From the NCBI GenBank assembly GCA_017964325.1, contig JAGCSE010000139.1, forward strand, positions 1-43,577: a stretch of DNA of 43,577 nt. The letters run 5' to 3'. The DNA comes from Victivallales bacterium. GTDB taxonomy: Bacteria; Verrucomicrobiota; Lentisphaeria; Oligosphaerales; Oligosphaeraceae. Below the pieces are notes generated by a model that was given only the letters and a program-made list of their open reading frames with translations, was not told the origin of the DNA and ran no database searches. The position numbers and the translations under genes were made by a program. Shown one piece after another: positions 25,863 to 34,235 of this stretch (positions are counted from its first letter, which is position 1; every line of letters begins with the position of its first letter).

Positions 25863-27878
25863 ATGATCCAATTCACTCAAGTATCAAAAGCCTTTGGGAA
25901 ACAGCAAGTTATCAACAATGCGTCCTTTACGGTGCATCAAGGGGAACGCGTCGGTTTTGTCGGTCCGAACGGCGCGGGGAAAAGTACCCTCTTTGAGATG
26001 CTTTCAGGTGGCCTCTCACCAGACAAAGGAAGCATCGACTACCCTTCCACGGAGCGTCTAGGCTATGTCAAACAGCAGATTTTCCTTGAAAATCAAGAGG
26101 TTCCGCTTCTGGACTATGTCGAAAACGCCATTCCCGAACTCGAAACACTCCAGGAGGAAATCCATCGGCTGGAACACTCGCTCGACACATTGAAAGACGC
26201 TGAGCAGGCTCGTGCCCTAACCCGCCTTGGAGACCTCCAGACGGAATTTGAGCATCTCGGCGGCTATGAATTGAAAAGTCGTGCCGAAATGACGTTGACG
26301 GGCCTTGGTTTCCGCATCGCACGCTTCAACGAACCGTTTTCGGCGTTTTCAGGCGGATGGAAAATTCGCGCCGAACTAGCCCGCGTTCTCGTATCACGGC
26401 CAGACATTCTCCTCTTGGACGAACCTACAAATTACCTTGATGTTCCTGCAATCGAATGGCTTAAGGATTTTCTCCGCAACTTTTCTGGAACCCTGCTGCT
26501 CGTCTCTCATGACCGCTATCTTCTCAATTCGCTTACAAATGTCACCATCGAAGTCATGGGCGGCATGATCACACGTTATCCAGGCAATTATGACCAATAT
26601 GTCCGCGCCCGCGAAACGCGCCATGAACAACTCCTTGCCCAGAAAAAAAATCTAGACCGTAAACGCGAACAGATTGAAACATTCATCGACCGCTTCAAAT
26701 ACAAAGCGACCAAGGCCGCCCAGGCCCAGAGCCGCCAGAAAATGCTCGACAAGCTGGAAGACGTCGAAATCCCGCAAATCTATGTCAAAGCACCCAAAAT
26801 CCGTCTGCCCATACCGCCGCGTTCAGGACAGGATGTCGTCTCCTTGCAAGACGCCTCCTTCGGATACACACCGGACAATCTCCTTTTCGAACACGTCAAC
26901 CTGACCATTGAACGCGGCGAAAAGGCGGCATTCGTAGGTCTTAACGGCCTCGGTAAAACCACCCTCTTCCGAATTTTCTGCGACAAATTGCATCTCACAT
27001 CCGGCAAATGCACCATTGGGCACGGAGTCGAAATCGGTTATCAGTCGCAGGATTTCACGGAAACCATGGATCCGAGCAAAACTGTATTTGAAACCGTCCG
27101 TGCCGTCTCGGCGGAACGTTCAGAAGGCGAACTGCGAAATATGCTCGGCGGCTTTGGTTTTCCAGGCGAAGCCATTGACAAATACGTCTCCGTGCTTTCT
27201 GGCGGTGAAAAGGTCCGTCTCGCCCTCGCACGCCTCCTTCTTCGTCCAAACAATTTCCTTCTCCTAGACGAGCCTACCACCCATCTGGACATCTATGCTC
27301 GCGAAGCACTCGAAGATGCGCTAAAGGACTATCAAGGCACGTTATGCCTTGTCTCGCACGATATTACGTTTGTCCGCAATCTGGCGACCACCATCTTCGA
27401 ATTAACTCCAGGCAAAATTACCCGCTTCTATGGCAACTACGATTACTATCGCCAAAAACTCGCCGAACAGGAGGCCCGCCAAGCGGAAATTGAATCGCCG
27501 ACGGCGCAAAAGCAAAACACCGCCAAAAACGCTCCTTCTTCTGCAAAATCTCCAGATGATTCAGCACCAACGATTTCCCGTAAAGACCGCAAACGCGAAG
27601 AGGCGAATATCCGCAATCAGTTCTCTGCAGAAAAACGCAAATATGAAAAGGCCGTCGAAGCGGCGGAAAAGAAATCAGAAATGCTTGAAGCCGAACAAGC
27701 CCAGATATTTTCGGACATGGCCAACGCCAAGCCGGGGCTTGATTTCGCCGCTCTCAACAAACGACTGGCGGAAATCAAAAAAGAATTGGAAGATGCCGTT
27801 TGGGAATGGGACGAAGCATCCAGAAATCTTGAAGACGTTAACAAACGCTGCGAAGCCAGAATCGCCGCATTGAAATAA
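25863..27878 (+). CDS. ABC-F family ATPase (Uup/YdiF-like)
   Basis: A 671-residue soluble protein with two ABC domains and no membrane segments. NBD1 has Walker A 'GPNGAGKST' near residue 35, signature 'FSGGWKIRAELAR' and 'LLLDEPTNYLD'. The linker ('RKREQIETFIDRFKYKATKAAQAQSRQKMLDKL' region, ~255-295) is the charged P-site tRNA-interaction motif of ABC-F proteins. NBD2 has 'GLNGLGKTT', 'LSGGEKVRLALAR' and 'LLLDEPTTHLD'. A C-terminal coiled coil (~570-670) follows a low-complexity stretch. It is expected to act on stalled ribosomes; a resistance role cannot be inferred. The next gene starts 2 bp after its stop. Confidence 0.93.
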   Translation: MIQFTQVSKAFGKQQVINNASFTVHQGERVGFVGPNGAGKSTLFEMLSGGLSPDKGSIDYPSTERLGYVKQQIFLENQEVPLLDYVENAIPELETLQEEIHRLEHSLDTLKDAEQARALTRLGDLQTEFEHLGGYELKSRAEMTLTGLGFRIARFNEPFSAFSGGWKIRAELARVLVSRPDILLLDEPTNYLDVPAIEWLKDFLRNFSGTLLLVSHDRYLLNSLTNVTIEVMGGMITRYPGNYDQYVRARETRHEQLLAQKKNLDRKREQIETFIDRFKYKATKAAQAQSRQKMLDKLEDVEIPQIYVKAPKIRLPIPPRSGQDVVSLQDASFGYTPDNLLFEHVNLTIERGEKAAFVGLNGLGKTTLFRIFCDKLHLTSGKCTIGHGVEIGYQSQDFTETMDPSKTVFETVRAVSAERSEGELRNMLGGFGFPGEAIDKYVSVLSGGEKVRLALARLLLRPNNFLLLDEPTTHLDIYAREALEDALKDYQGTLCLVSHDITFVRNLATTIFELTPGKITRFYGNYDYYRQKLAEQEARQAEIESPTAQKQNTAKNAPSSAKSPDDSAPTISRKDRKREEANIRNQFSAEKRKYEKAVEAAEKKSEMLEAEQAQIFSDMANAKPGLDFAALNKRLAEIKKELEDAVWEWDEASRNLEDVNKRCEARIAALK

Positions 27879-27880
27879 TC

Positions 27881-28480
27881 ATGTGGTTCAATGTCATCGG
27901 TGGCGCGATTCTCGCGTTCGGCTTATATCAAATCCATTCCATTTCAGACGTCACGGAAGGCGGCGTTCTGGGGCTGACATTGCTCTTTCAGCACTGGTTC
28001 GGCCTTTCGCCATCCATTTCGGGCTTCGTCTTGAATGCGGCTTGCTATCTTTTTGGCTACAAGACACTTGGGAAAACATTCATCCGCAACTCCATCATTG
28101 CGGGAACGTGTTTCTCGCTCTTCTACGCACTCTTTGAGCAGATGCCGCGCCTATGGCCGCAAATTGGCCAGCATCCGCTGCTGGCGGCTGTCGGCGGAGC
28201 GGTCTTCGTCGGTTTCGGCGTCGGATTATGCGTCCGGAACAATGGTGCGCCGACAGGCGACGACGCATTGGCCATGGGCCTGTCGCGTATTCTAAAAACT
28301 AGAATCCAATGGATTTATCTCGCCAGCGACTTGACCGTGCTGTTGCTTTCTCTATCCTATATTCCCCTGCGGCGCATCCTGTATTCGCTTCTAACCGTCG
28401 TCCTGTCAGGCCAATTGATCGGCCTGACAGAATCGTACGGCAAAAACACACGGAAACGCCCCGCAGAAAATAGCGATTGA
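27881..28480 (+). CDS. YitT/DUF161-like membrane protein
   Basis: A 199-residue protein with five to six hydrophobic segments. 'GGVLGLTLLFQHWFGLSPSISGFVLNAACY' and 'GFGVGLCVRNNGAPTGDDALAMGLSRI' are the two characteristic Gly-rich segments of the YitT membrane family, although the C-terminal DUF2179 domain of the longer members is absent. The family function is not established. The start lies 2 bp after the ABC-F stop, so translation is probably coupled. It is convergent with upp with a single base between stops. Confidence 0.8.
   Translation: MWFNVIGGAILAFGLYQIHSISDVTEGGVLGLTLLFQHWFGLSPSISGFVLNAACYLFGYKTLGKTFIRNSIIAGTCFSLFYALFEQMPRLWPQIGQHPLLAAVGGAVFVGFGVGLCVRNNGAPTGDDALAMGLSRILKTRIQWIYLASDLTVLLLSLSYIPLRRILYSLLTVVLSGQLIGLTESYGKNTRKRPAENSD
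28403..28430. other. Perfect 10-bp inverted repeat inside the YitT-like gene
   Basis: CTGTCAGGCC (28403-28412) and GGCCTGACAG (28421-28430) are exact reverse complements around an 8-nt spacer, 50 bp before the stop. It could end antisense transcription coming from upp, because the convergent genes have no other terminator between them. No T-tract follows, so chance is also possible. Confidence 0.4.
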
Positions 28481-28481
28481 A

Positions 28482-29114
28482 TCACTTCGTGCCGTAGAGA
28501 CGGTCGCCGGCGTCGCCGAGGCCCGGCAGGATGTAGCCGTTTTCATTCAGCCGTTCATCCATGCACCCCAGATAGATGGGCACATCCGGATGGGCGTCGT
28601 GGACGGTCTGAACACCGCATGGCGCGCCGATGATGTTCACGAGCTTGATCGTCTTCACGCCACGGCGCTTCAGCGAATCGATTGCCGCGACGGAACTTCC
28701 GCCCGTCGCCAGCATCGGATCCAGAATGATGCAAATCCTGTCGCTTACATCCAGCGGCATTTTGCAGTAGTATTCGACTGGATGCAGCGTCTCATGGTCG
28801 CGGTACAGGCCGATATGGCCGACACGCGCCGCCGGCAGCAAGCTCAGCATGGCATCGACCATGCCCAGGCCCGCCCGCAACACGGGAACCAGACACACGT
28901 TCTTCGGAATGCCTTTCCCTATTGTCTTCACCAGCGGCGTTTCGACTTCCACATCGACCAGCGGAAGATCACGCGTCGCCTCATAGCCAATCAGCAGCGA
29001 TATTTCCGTCACCAACTGCCTGAAATCCTTCGTATCCGTCTCCACACTCCGCAACATCGTGATTTTGTGCAGAATCAACGGATGATCCATCAAATGCAAT
29101 CCTTCGTTCGCCAT
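28482..29114 (-). CDS. upp: Uracil phosphoribosyltransferase
   Basis: A 210-residue enzyme of normal family length. The PRPP-binding loop reads '[17 protein letters not shown]' and the uracil/flexible region '[30 protein letters not shown]' is highly characteristic, as is the C-terminal '[18 protein letters not shown]'. It makes UMP from uracil and PRPP in pyrimidine salvage. Its start lies 3 bp after the uraA stop, with the ribosome site (AAAGGGA) inside the end of uraA, so the two are one operon. Confidence 0.98.
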   Translation of the reverse strand: MANEGLHLMDHPLILHKITMLRSVETDTKDFRQLVTEISLLIGYEATRDLPLVDVEVETPLVKTIGKGIPKNVCLVPVLRAGLGMVDAMLSLLPAARVGHIGLYRDHETLHPVEYYCKMPLDVSDRICIILDPMLATGGSSVAAIDSLKRRGVKTIKLVNIIGAPCGVQTVHDAHPDVPIYLGCMDERLNENGYILPGLGDAGDRLYGTK

Positions 29115-29117
29115 ACG

Positions 29118-30443
29118 TCATTTCCCTTTTGTTATTTCATTAGGTTCATTGTCTTTTTCAGCCGCCGCCAGAGGATTCATCGATTTCGGCAACACCAGAT
29201 TCATGATGACACCAACGACCGTCGCCACGAACAATGCGGAAATATTCACGGTCACGCCATGAATCACCAAGGGCACGCCGCCACCGAGACCGATGCCGCA
29301 GCACAATGTCGCCCCCATGATCGACAGGTTTCGTGTATCGGCCAAATTCAATTTCGCCTCGCCGATCGTCCGGATGCCGATACTGGCAATCATGCCGAAC
29401 AGTACGATTTCCACACCGCCTTTCACAGGCTGCGGAATTGTTTGAAGCACCGCGCCGAATTTGCCGAGCAAGCCGAGGAACATTGCAAAAACGGCCGCCA
29501 GCCTTAATAACGCAGGATTGTAATTGCCTGTACTAGCAAGAACACCCGTATTTTCAGAATACGTTGTATTGCAAGGCCCTCCGAAGAAACCCGCAATCAT
29601 CGTCGCAAGACCGTCACCCAACAGCGTGCGATGCAAACCAGGCTCTTTGAAGAAATCTTTTCCGACAACAGCCCCGTTTGTCGTGATGTCGCCGATATGC
29701 TCCATGAACGTCACGATGGCGATTGGAGCGATGACAAAAACCGCTTGCCAATTGACCTTTGGAAGCGTGAAGAAACCATTTCGATATGGGATGTTGATCC
29801 ATGGTGCATTGACAATCGGACTAAAATCCATTTTGAACAGTCCCGTGACATGCAGGATGACACACAACAGATACCCGAAGATGATTCCGAACAGAATCGG
29901 AATCATCCGCCACAGCTTGAAGCGGGAGTTCATGCCAATCGCCACAATCGCGAATGTGAACAGTGCAATAATCAAGTTATGCATTGTGGAAGCATTAATC
30001 ACAAAAGAATCAGTTGGCAAAAGTCCCATTGCATCATGAATGCCAACACTCGTCAGACTCAAGCCGATGATGATGATGACAGGCCCCGTCACAACAGGTG
30101 GAAACAGTTTCCGAAGAGCATCGGCTCCAAGAACTTTCGCCAATAGTGAAAATACTAGATAGACGGCACCCGCCGCCATGATACCAAACTGTGCAGCCTG
30201 AATTCCTGTATGATCCTCTCCGATGATGGTACACAACGCAGGAATGAACGCAAAACTGGAGCCCAGAAACACGGGCACAATCCCCTTCGTACACAGATGG
30301 AACAATAACGTGCCGATACCTGCCGTGAACAGCGCCACAGACGGCGACAGCCCTGTAATCAGCGGAACCAACACAGTCGAACCAAACATGGCCAGCAGAT
30401 GCTGGACTCCCAATGCGTAATCCTTCGGCTTGTACTTGTACAT
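29118..30443 (-). CDS. uraA: Uracil permease (NCS2 family)
   Basis: A 441-residue membrane protein of the nucleobase:cation symporter-2 family with about 14 hydrophobic segments. Characteristic pieces are 'GVQHLLAMFGSTVLVPLITGLSPSVALF', 'VFLGSSFAFIPAL', 'VVTGPVIIIIGLSL' and the substrate-site 'FMEHIGDITTNGAVVG' with Glu followed by 'GGPCNTTYSENTGVLA'. These match UraA/PyrP uracil transporters. It imports uracil for the downstream upp enzyme. An AAGGAAGAAC ribosome site precedes ATG 30443. I did not find a PyrR-type attenuator upstream. Confidence 0.95.
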   Translation of the reverse strand: MYKYKPKDYALGVQHLLAMFGSTVLVPLITGLSPSVALFTAGIGTLLFHLCTKGIVPVFLGSSFAFIPALCTIIGEDHTGIQAAQFGIMAAGAVYLVFSLLAKVLGADALRKLFPPVVTGPVIIIIGLSLTSVGIHDAMGLLPTDSFVINASTMHNLIIALFTFAIVAIGMNSRFKLWRMIPILFGIIFGYLLCVILHVTGLFKMDFSPIVNAPWINIPYRNGFFTLPKVNWQAVFVIAPIAIVTFMEHIGDITTNGAVVGKDFFKEPGLHRTLLGDGLATMIAGFFGGPCNTTYSENTGVLASTGNYNPALLRLAAVFAMFLGLLGKFGAVLQTIPQPVKGGVEIVLFGMIASIGIRTIGEAKLNLADTRNLSIMGATLCCGIGLGGGVPLVIHGVTVNISALFVATVVGVIMNLVLPKSMNPLAAAEKDNEPNEITKGK

Positions 30444-30718
30444 CGTTCTTCCTTTTTTTGTTTAAATATACATAAACTATTTAAAATATTATATAATTAA
30501 AAGAGTTTTACAGAAAGACTTACATAAGATACGACAAATACGGTAAATGGAACAAGAGCTCGACAATTTGGGCTCATTTCCGCTGACATTGTATTTTCTT
30601 CGCTCATGACACACAAACAGGATGGATTCATGCAAAAAGAATTTGAATAATATAAATCATCTGTCAAGTTATTCCATTGAAGAAATCAAAACAACCTATT
30701 GAAAGAAGGATTTTTCCC

Positions 30719-31708
30719 ATGAACGTTCGCGAAAGAGTCAAAGCCGTCCTGAATTTCCAACACGCCGACCGCCTCCCCTGCGTCGAATGGGCCAGCTGGT
30801 GGGACCTCACCGTCAAACGCTGGCTTGGTGAAGGCCTCCCTTCCGGCCTCAACGGTGTCGAACTACAGAAATATTTTGGCCTTGATCCCCTTGTCCAGCA
30901 ATGGTTTGGGGCCTGTACAGGTTCTCTGCCGAAGCCCCAGTCATTCGGCGGCCCCATCCTTTCCACTATGGAGGAATACCTCCAATACCATAATAATAAA
31001 GCACTTCACAACATCGATGCCATCGGATGGCCCGCTTTCGACCATTATAAAAAAGAACACGACAATGGCGACGTCTCGTTCTGGATGACTTTCGACGGCT
31101 TCTTCTGGTTTCCGCGCACCCTGCTTGGCATCGAGCCCCATCTGTATTCCTTCTACGACCAGCCGGAGCTGCTTCATCGTATCAACCGCGACCAGACGGA
31201 TTTCTGCCTACAAGTACTGGAAAAAGTCACCAAACATCATGACATCGAATTCATGACGCTCGCGGAGGACATGAGCTACAATCATGGCCCCATGCTCTCC
31301 AAAGAGCATTTCGATGAATTCCTCCTGCCCTATTACAAAGAACTTGTCCCTGCCATCCAATCGCATGGCATCAAAGTCCTTATCGACTCAGACGGTGATA
31401 TTAGTGACTGCCTTGCATGGTTCCGTGAAGCAGGCATCGAAGGCATATTGCCATTGGAGCGCATGGCGGGCGTTGATGTCAACACCCTCCGTGAACGCTA
31501 TCCAAATGCCGTGTTCTTCGGCGGCTATGACAAACGTGTCATGCACCTCGGCGAACAAGCCATGCGACAGGAATTCGAACGCATCCTCCCCGCCATGAAA
31601 TCAGGCGGATTCATCCCGTCCGTCGATCATCAGACACCACCCGATGTCAGTTTGGACACATACCGCCTTTATGTTTCCCTCCTCAAAGAATATACGGCTT
31701 CCATTTAA
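30719..31708 (+). CDS. Uroporphyrinogen decarboxylase-family protein (non-haem paralogue)
   Basis: A 329-residue TIM-barrel protein of the URO-D superfamily. 'RERVKAVLNFQHADRLPCVEW' is the usual opening of environmental paralogues; later 'LAEDMSYNHGPMLSKEHFDEFLLPYYKELV', 'LIDSDGDIS', 'GIEGILPLERMAGVD' and 'GGYDKRVM' follow. The HemE substrate motif RxPVWxMRQAGR is absent, so haem synthesis is unlikely. Relatives are corrinoid/cobalamin-linked methyltransferase components or unknown proteins, and no corrinoid protein lies next to it. AAGGA at 30706-30710 favours ATG 30719 over an upstream TTG at 30677. Confidence 0.85.
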   Translation: MNVRERVKAVLNFQHADRLPCVEWASWWDLTVKRWLGEGLPSGLNGVELQKYFGLDPLVQQWFGACTGSLPKPQSFGGPILSTMEEYLQYHNNKALHNIDAIGWPAFDHYKKEHDNGDVSFWMTFDGFFWFPRTLLGIEPHLYSFYDQPELLHRINRDQTDFCLQVLEKVTKHHDIEFMTLAEDMSYNHGPMLSKEHFDEFLLPYYKELVPAIQSHGIKVLIDSDGDISDCLAWFREAGIEGILPLERMAGVDVNTLRERYPNAVFFGGYDKRVMHLGEQAMRQEFERILPAMKSGGFIPSVDHQTPPDVSLDTYRLYVSLLKEYTASI

Positions 31709-31910
31709 TTCAATCACTATAATATAGGTAAAACCAGCCATTTGCATTTGCAAACTGTCAAAACACAGTTACATTTAGTAAAAAGCGGACATTCCATTTC
31801 ACCTTACCCCAAATATTCCAAGGCCATTCAATCTCTTTCCGTCATGACCGCCACAATTGGCCTTGTCTCTTATGAAAGCAAAATACTCTGCATTCTCGGC
31901 AACCAAAGAA

Positions 31911-32291
31911 ATGAGCAACACGTCTTCCAGCATCTCTGCGTCTGGATTCCAGAAATACCTCCATCTCATTGTCTCCATTGTATTTCTGGCAGCGCTTGCT
32001 GTCGCATCATTCGGGCTGCACAAGCTCCATCCTGCCTATTTCATCGTCTATCTTGTCATGAGCATCGCCACTTTTGTCGTTTATGCCATGGACAAACACA
32101 AGGCGACAAATTCCCAATGGCGCATTCCTGAAGCGACGCTTCATATATGCGAACTCCTATGCGGCTGGCCAGGAGCCATGCTTGCACAAGTCCTTATCAG
32201 ACACAAGAATGCCAAATTGCCATTCCAACTGGTCTTCTGGGTCATGCTTATCATCAATGCTGGCTTATTCGCATTCATCGTTTTCAAATAA
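31911..32291 (+). CDS. DUF1294 family membrane protein
   Basis: A 126-residue protein (from ATG 31911) with three to four hydrophobic segments. 'FVVYAMDKHKATNSQWRIPEATLHI', 'GWPGAMLAQVLIRHKNAKLPFQ' is the DUF1294 signature: DK..A....WRIPE..L, GGxPGA and RHK..K..F. The function is unknown. An upstream in-frame ATG at 31872 would add 13 residues; 31911 is chosen because the extra residues look unstructured and a weak AAAG lies just upstream. It stands alone between the URO-D gene and the glycosidase pair. Confidence 0.8.
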   Translation: MSNTSSSISASGFQKYLHLIVSIVFLAALAVASFGLHKLHPAYFIVYLVMSIATFVVYAMDKHKATNSQWRIPEATLHICELLCGWPGAMLAQVLIRHKNAKLPFQLVFWVMLIINAGLFAFIVFK

Positions 32292-32384
32292 TCGTTTTAT
32301 AACCACACCTAAACAAAGAAAGCCTACACATATTTGAAATAGCAAAGGGAATATAACCAAATAAAAACCTATGGGGGAAGCTAT

Positions 32385-34235
32385 ATGTATAAGCTAAAAA
32401 ACAATGCCTTGTTTTCACAAATCCTTCAATGTCATAATAATAAAACAAAAGTTTCATTCAAAGTTGTCTTCTGGACATGCTTGTTGTCTTTGTCAAGCCT
32501 ATCATTTTCAGCCCAATCAAACAATATGTTTATGACAAACACATTTCCGCAATATCCCGCCCGTTCTGTCCTCCGTCTCGATGGTCTGTGGGACTTCTCC
32601 TTTATGGAAAATTGCCATGATCCGTTGAAGCCTGATTTTACAAAAATCGCTTATACAGACAAACTTGCCGTGCCAGGCGTTTTCGACGCGCTCCCGCAGT
32701 TCGCCGGTAAACGCGGCACCGCTTTCTACCGCACATTCGTGATAGTGCCCGAAAACACACGCATGATGCTAAAATCAGGCGGTCTCGGCATGTGGGGGGC
32801 CTTCTTCTGGGATGGACAACTCATTGGACTTCAAGATCTTCCCTATTCTGGCATGGAATTCGAATTCAATTCAGGCAGAGGAAATCACCATGAACTAGTT
32901 GCCGTCATTGACAACCGCTTCGATTTCAAACGCCAACCTCTTCTTTCCCAAAATTATGACTACTATTGCTTCGGCGGCATTTTCCGCTCCATCGAACTGC
33001 ATTGTCTTCCGTCACTAGCCATCGATCGCGCACAAGTCCGCACGATTTCGTTGAAAGGCGAGATTCAAGTCAAGGTCAAGCTGATGGGTGAACTTCAAAA
33101 TAAAAAAATTGACATCACATATCAAATCGACGACGGAGAAGCCGTCAAGCTGCCCTGCGATGTCTTTCATGAGGTCGCGGCCTTCAACGCCACCGTTCCC
33201 AATCCGGCTATATGGTCCACGACTTCCCCCGCTCTGCATACAATTGCCATAACCGTTGGAGACGATACAGTTGTGGAGCGCTTTGGACTCCGCACCATCA
33301 AAGCGGAAAAAGGGCAGATCCTCCTAAACGGCGAACCGCTGAGGCTCCGTGGCTACTGCCGCCACGAATCCCATCCGGAATTCGGCCCCGCCCTGCCGTT
33401 GCAGATCATCCTCGAAGACCTGCAATTACTCAAAATGACAGGCTGCAATTTTGTCCGCGGATCTCATTATCCTCAAGACCAGCGTTTTCTGAATCTCTGT
33501 GATGAAAACGGCATTCTCGTCTGGGAGGAATCCGTCGGCTGGGGCGACAACGAAAACCATCTGATGAATTCCGCATTCCGTGAAGCGCAGCTCCGCCAAT
33601 TGTCGTGGATGGTCAAGAACAGCTTCAACCATCCATCCGTCATCTTCTGGGGCTTCCTAAATGAAGGCGATTCCAGCCTGCCCAAAGCACGAAAATTTTA
33701 TGAAGAAATGATCGGCACACTCCGCAAGCTAGACGATACACGCCTCATCACCTACGCGTCTAAAGCCTATACCAAAGATTTCAATTTCGATCTGGTCGAT
33801 GTCATCAGTCTTAACGCCTATCCGGGTTGGTATGCCGCCAATAATGAAACATTCCGTCCAATTGGTGAAATTCGCCCCAAATTCGACACTTTCATTAAAT
33901 TCTTGCATGAGAGCGACTTTGATGATAAGCCGTTCATCATCAGTGAAATAGGCGCAGGAGCCATTTATGGATGGCACGATCGTCTCCGCGCCCACTGGTC
34001 GGAAGAATACCAGGCGGATTTTCTGGAGGAAGTCCTGACATATTTCGATGAGACGCCGCGCATCGCGGGCATCGCCCTCTGGCAGTTCATCGACTGCCGG
34101 ACCTATTCCTCCTCCCGTGCACTCGGACGTCCGCGCGCCTTCAACAACAAAGGCCTTTTTGACGAATACAGACGCCCCAAGCTCGCATTCGATGTCGTCT
34201 CAAAACATTTCAATAAACCTGATAGCTCAAAATGA
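32385..34235 (+). CDS. GH2-family glycoside hydrolase (beta-glucuronidase/galactosidase-like)
   Basis: A 616-residue GH2 enzyme with an N-terminal signal-like segment ('FKVVFWTCLLSLSSLSFSAQS', about residues 26-46). The jelly-roll sugar-binding domain ('SVLRLDGLWDFSF', 'GVFDALPQFAGKRGTAFYRTFV') is followed by an Ig-like domain and the TIM barrel starting 'GQILLNGEPLRLRGYCRHESHPEFG'. Acid/base Glu427 is in 'FWGFLNEGDS' and nucleophile Glu521 in 'IISEIGAGA'. 'NFVRGSHYPQD' is typical of beta-glucuronidases and short beta-galactosidases. It presumably cleaves terminal beta-glycosides in the periplasm. A GGGGGAA site precedes ATG 32385. It overlaps the next gene by 4 bp. Confidence 0.92.
   Translation: MYKLKNNALFSQILQCHNNKTKVSFKVVFWTCLLSLSSLSFSAQSNNMFMTNTFPQYPARSVLRLDGLWDFSFMENCHDPLKPDFTKIAYTDKLAVPGVFDALPQFAGKRGTAFYRTFVIVPENTRMMLKSGGLGMWGAFFWDGQLIGLQDLPYSGMEFEFNSGRGNHHELVAVIDNRFDFKRQPLLSQNYDYYCFGGIFRSIELHCLPSLAIDRAQVRTISLKGEIQVKVKLMGELQNKKIDITYQIDDGEAVKLPCDVFHEVAAFNATVPNPAIWSTTSPALHTIAITVGDDTVVERFGLRTIKAEKGQILLNGEPLRLRGYCRHESHPEFGPALPLQIILEDLQLLKMTGCNFVRGSHYPQDQRFLNLCDENGILVWEESVGWGDNENHLMNSAFREAQLRQLSWMVKNSFNHPSVIFWGFLNEGDSSLPKARKFYEEMIGTLRKLDDTRLITYASKAYTKDFNFDLVDVISLNAYPGWYAANNETFRPIGEIRPKFDTFIKFLHESDFDDKPFIISEIGAGAIYGWHDRLRAHWSEEYQADFLEEVLTYFDETPRIAGIALWQFIDCRTYSSSRALGRPRAFNNKGLFDEYRRPKLAFDVVSKHFNKPDSSK

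Noticed and set aside
28590..29507. Plus-strand open frame of ~305 codons opposite upp and uraA
   Set aside because: Entirely antisense to two confidently identified genes; His/Arg/Gln-rich translation is a typical shadow of GC-biased coding sequence.
30444..30718. PyrR-type attenuator or uracil-responsive riboswitch before uraA
   Set aside because: The sequence is AT-rich with no anti-terminator/terminator pair or conserved PyrR-binding loop that I could see.
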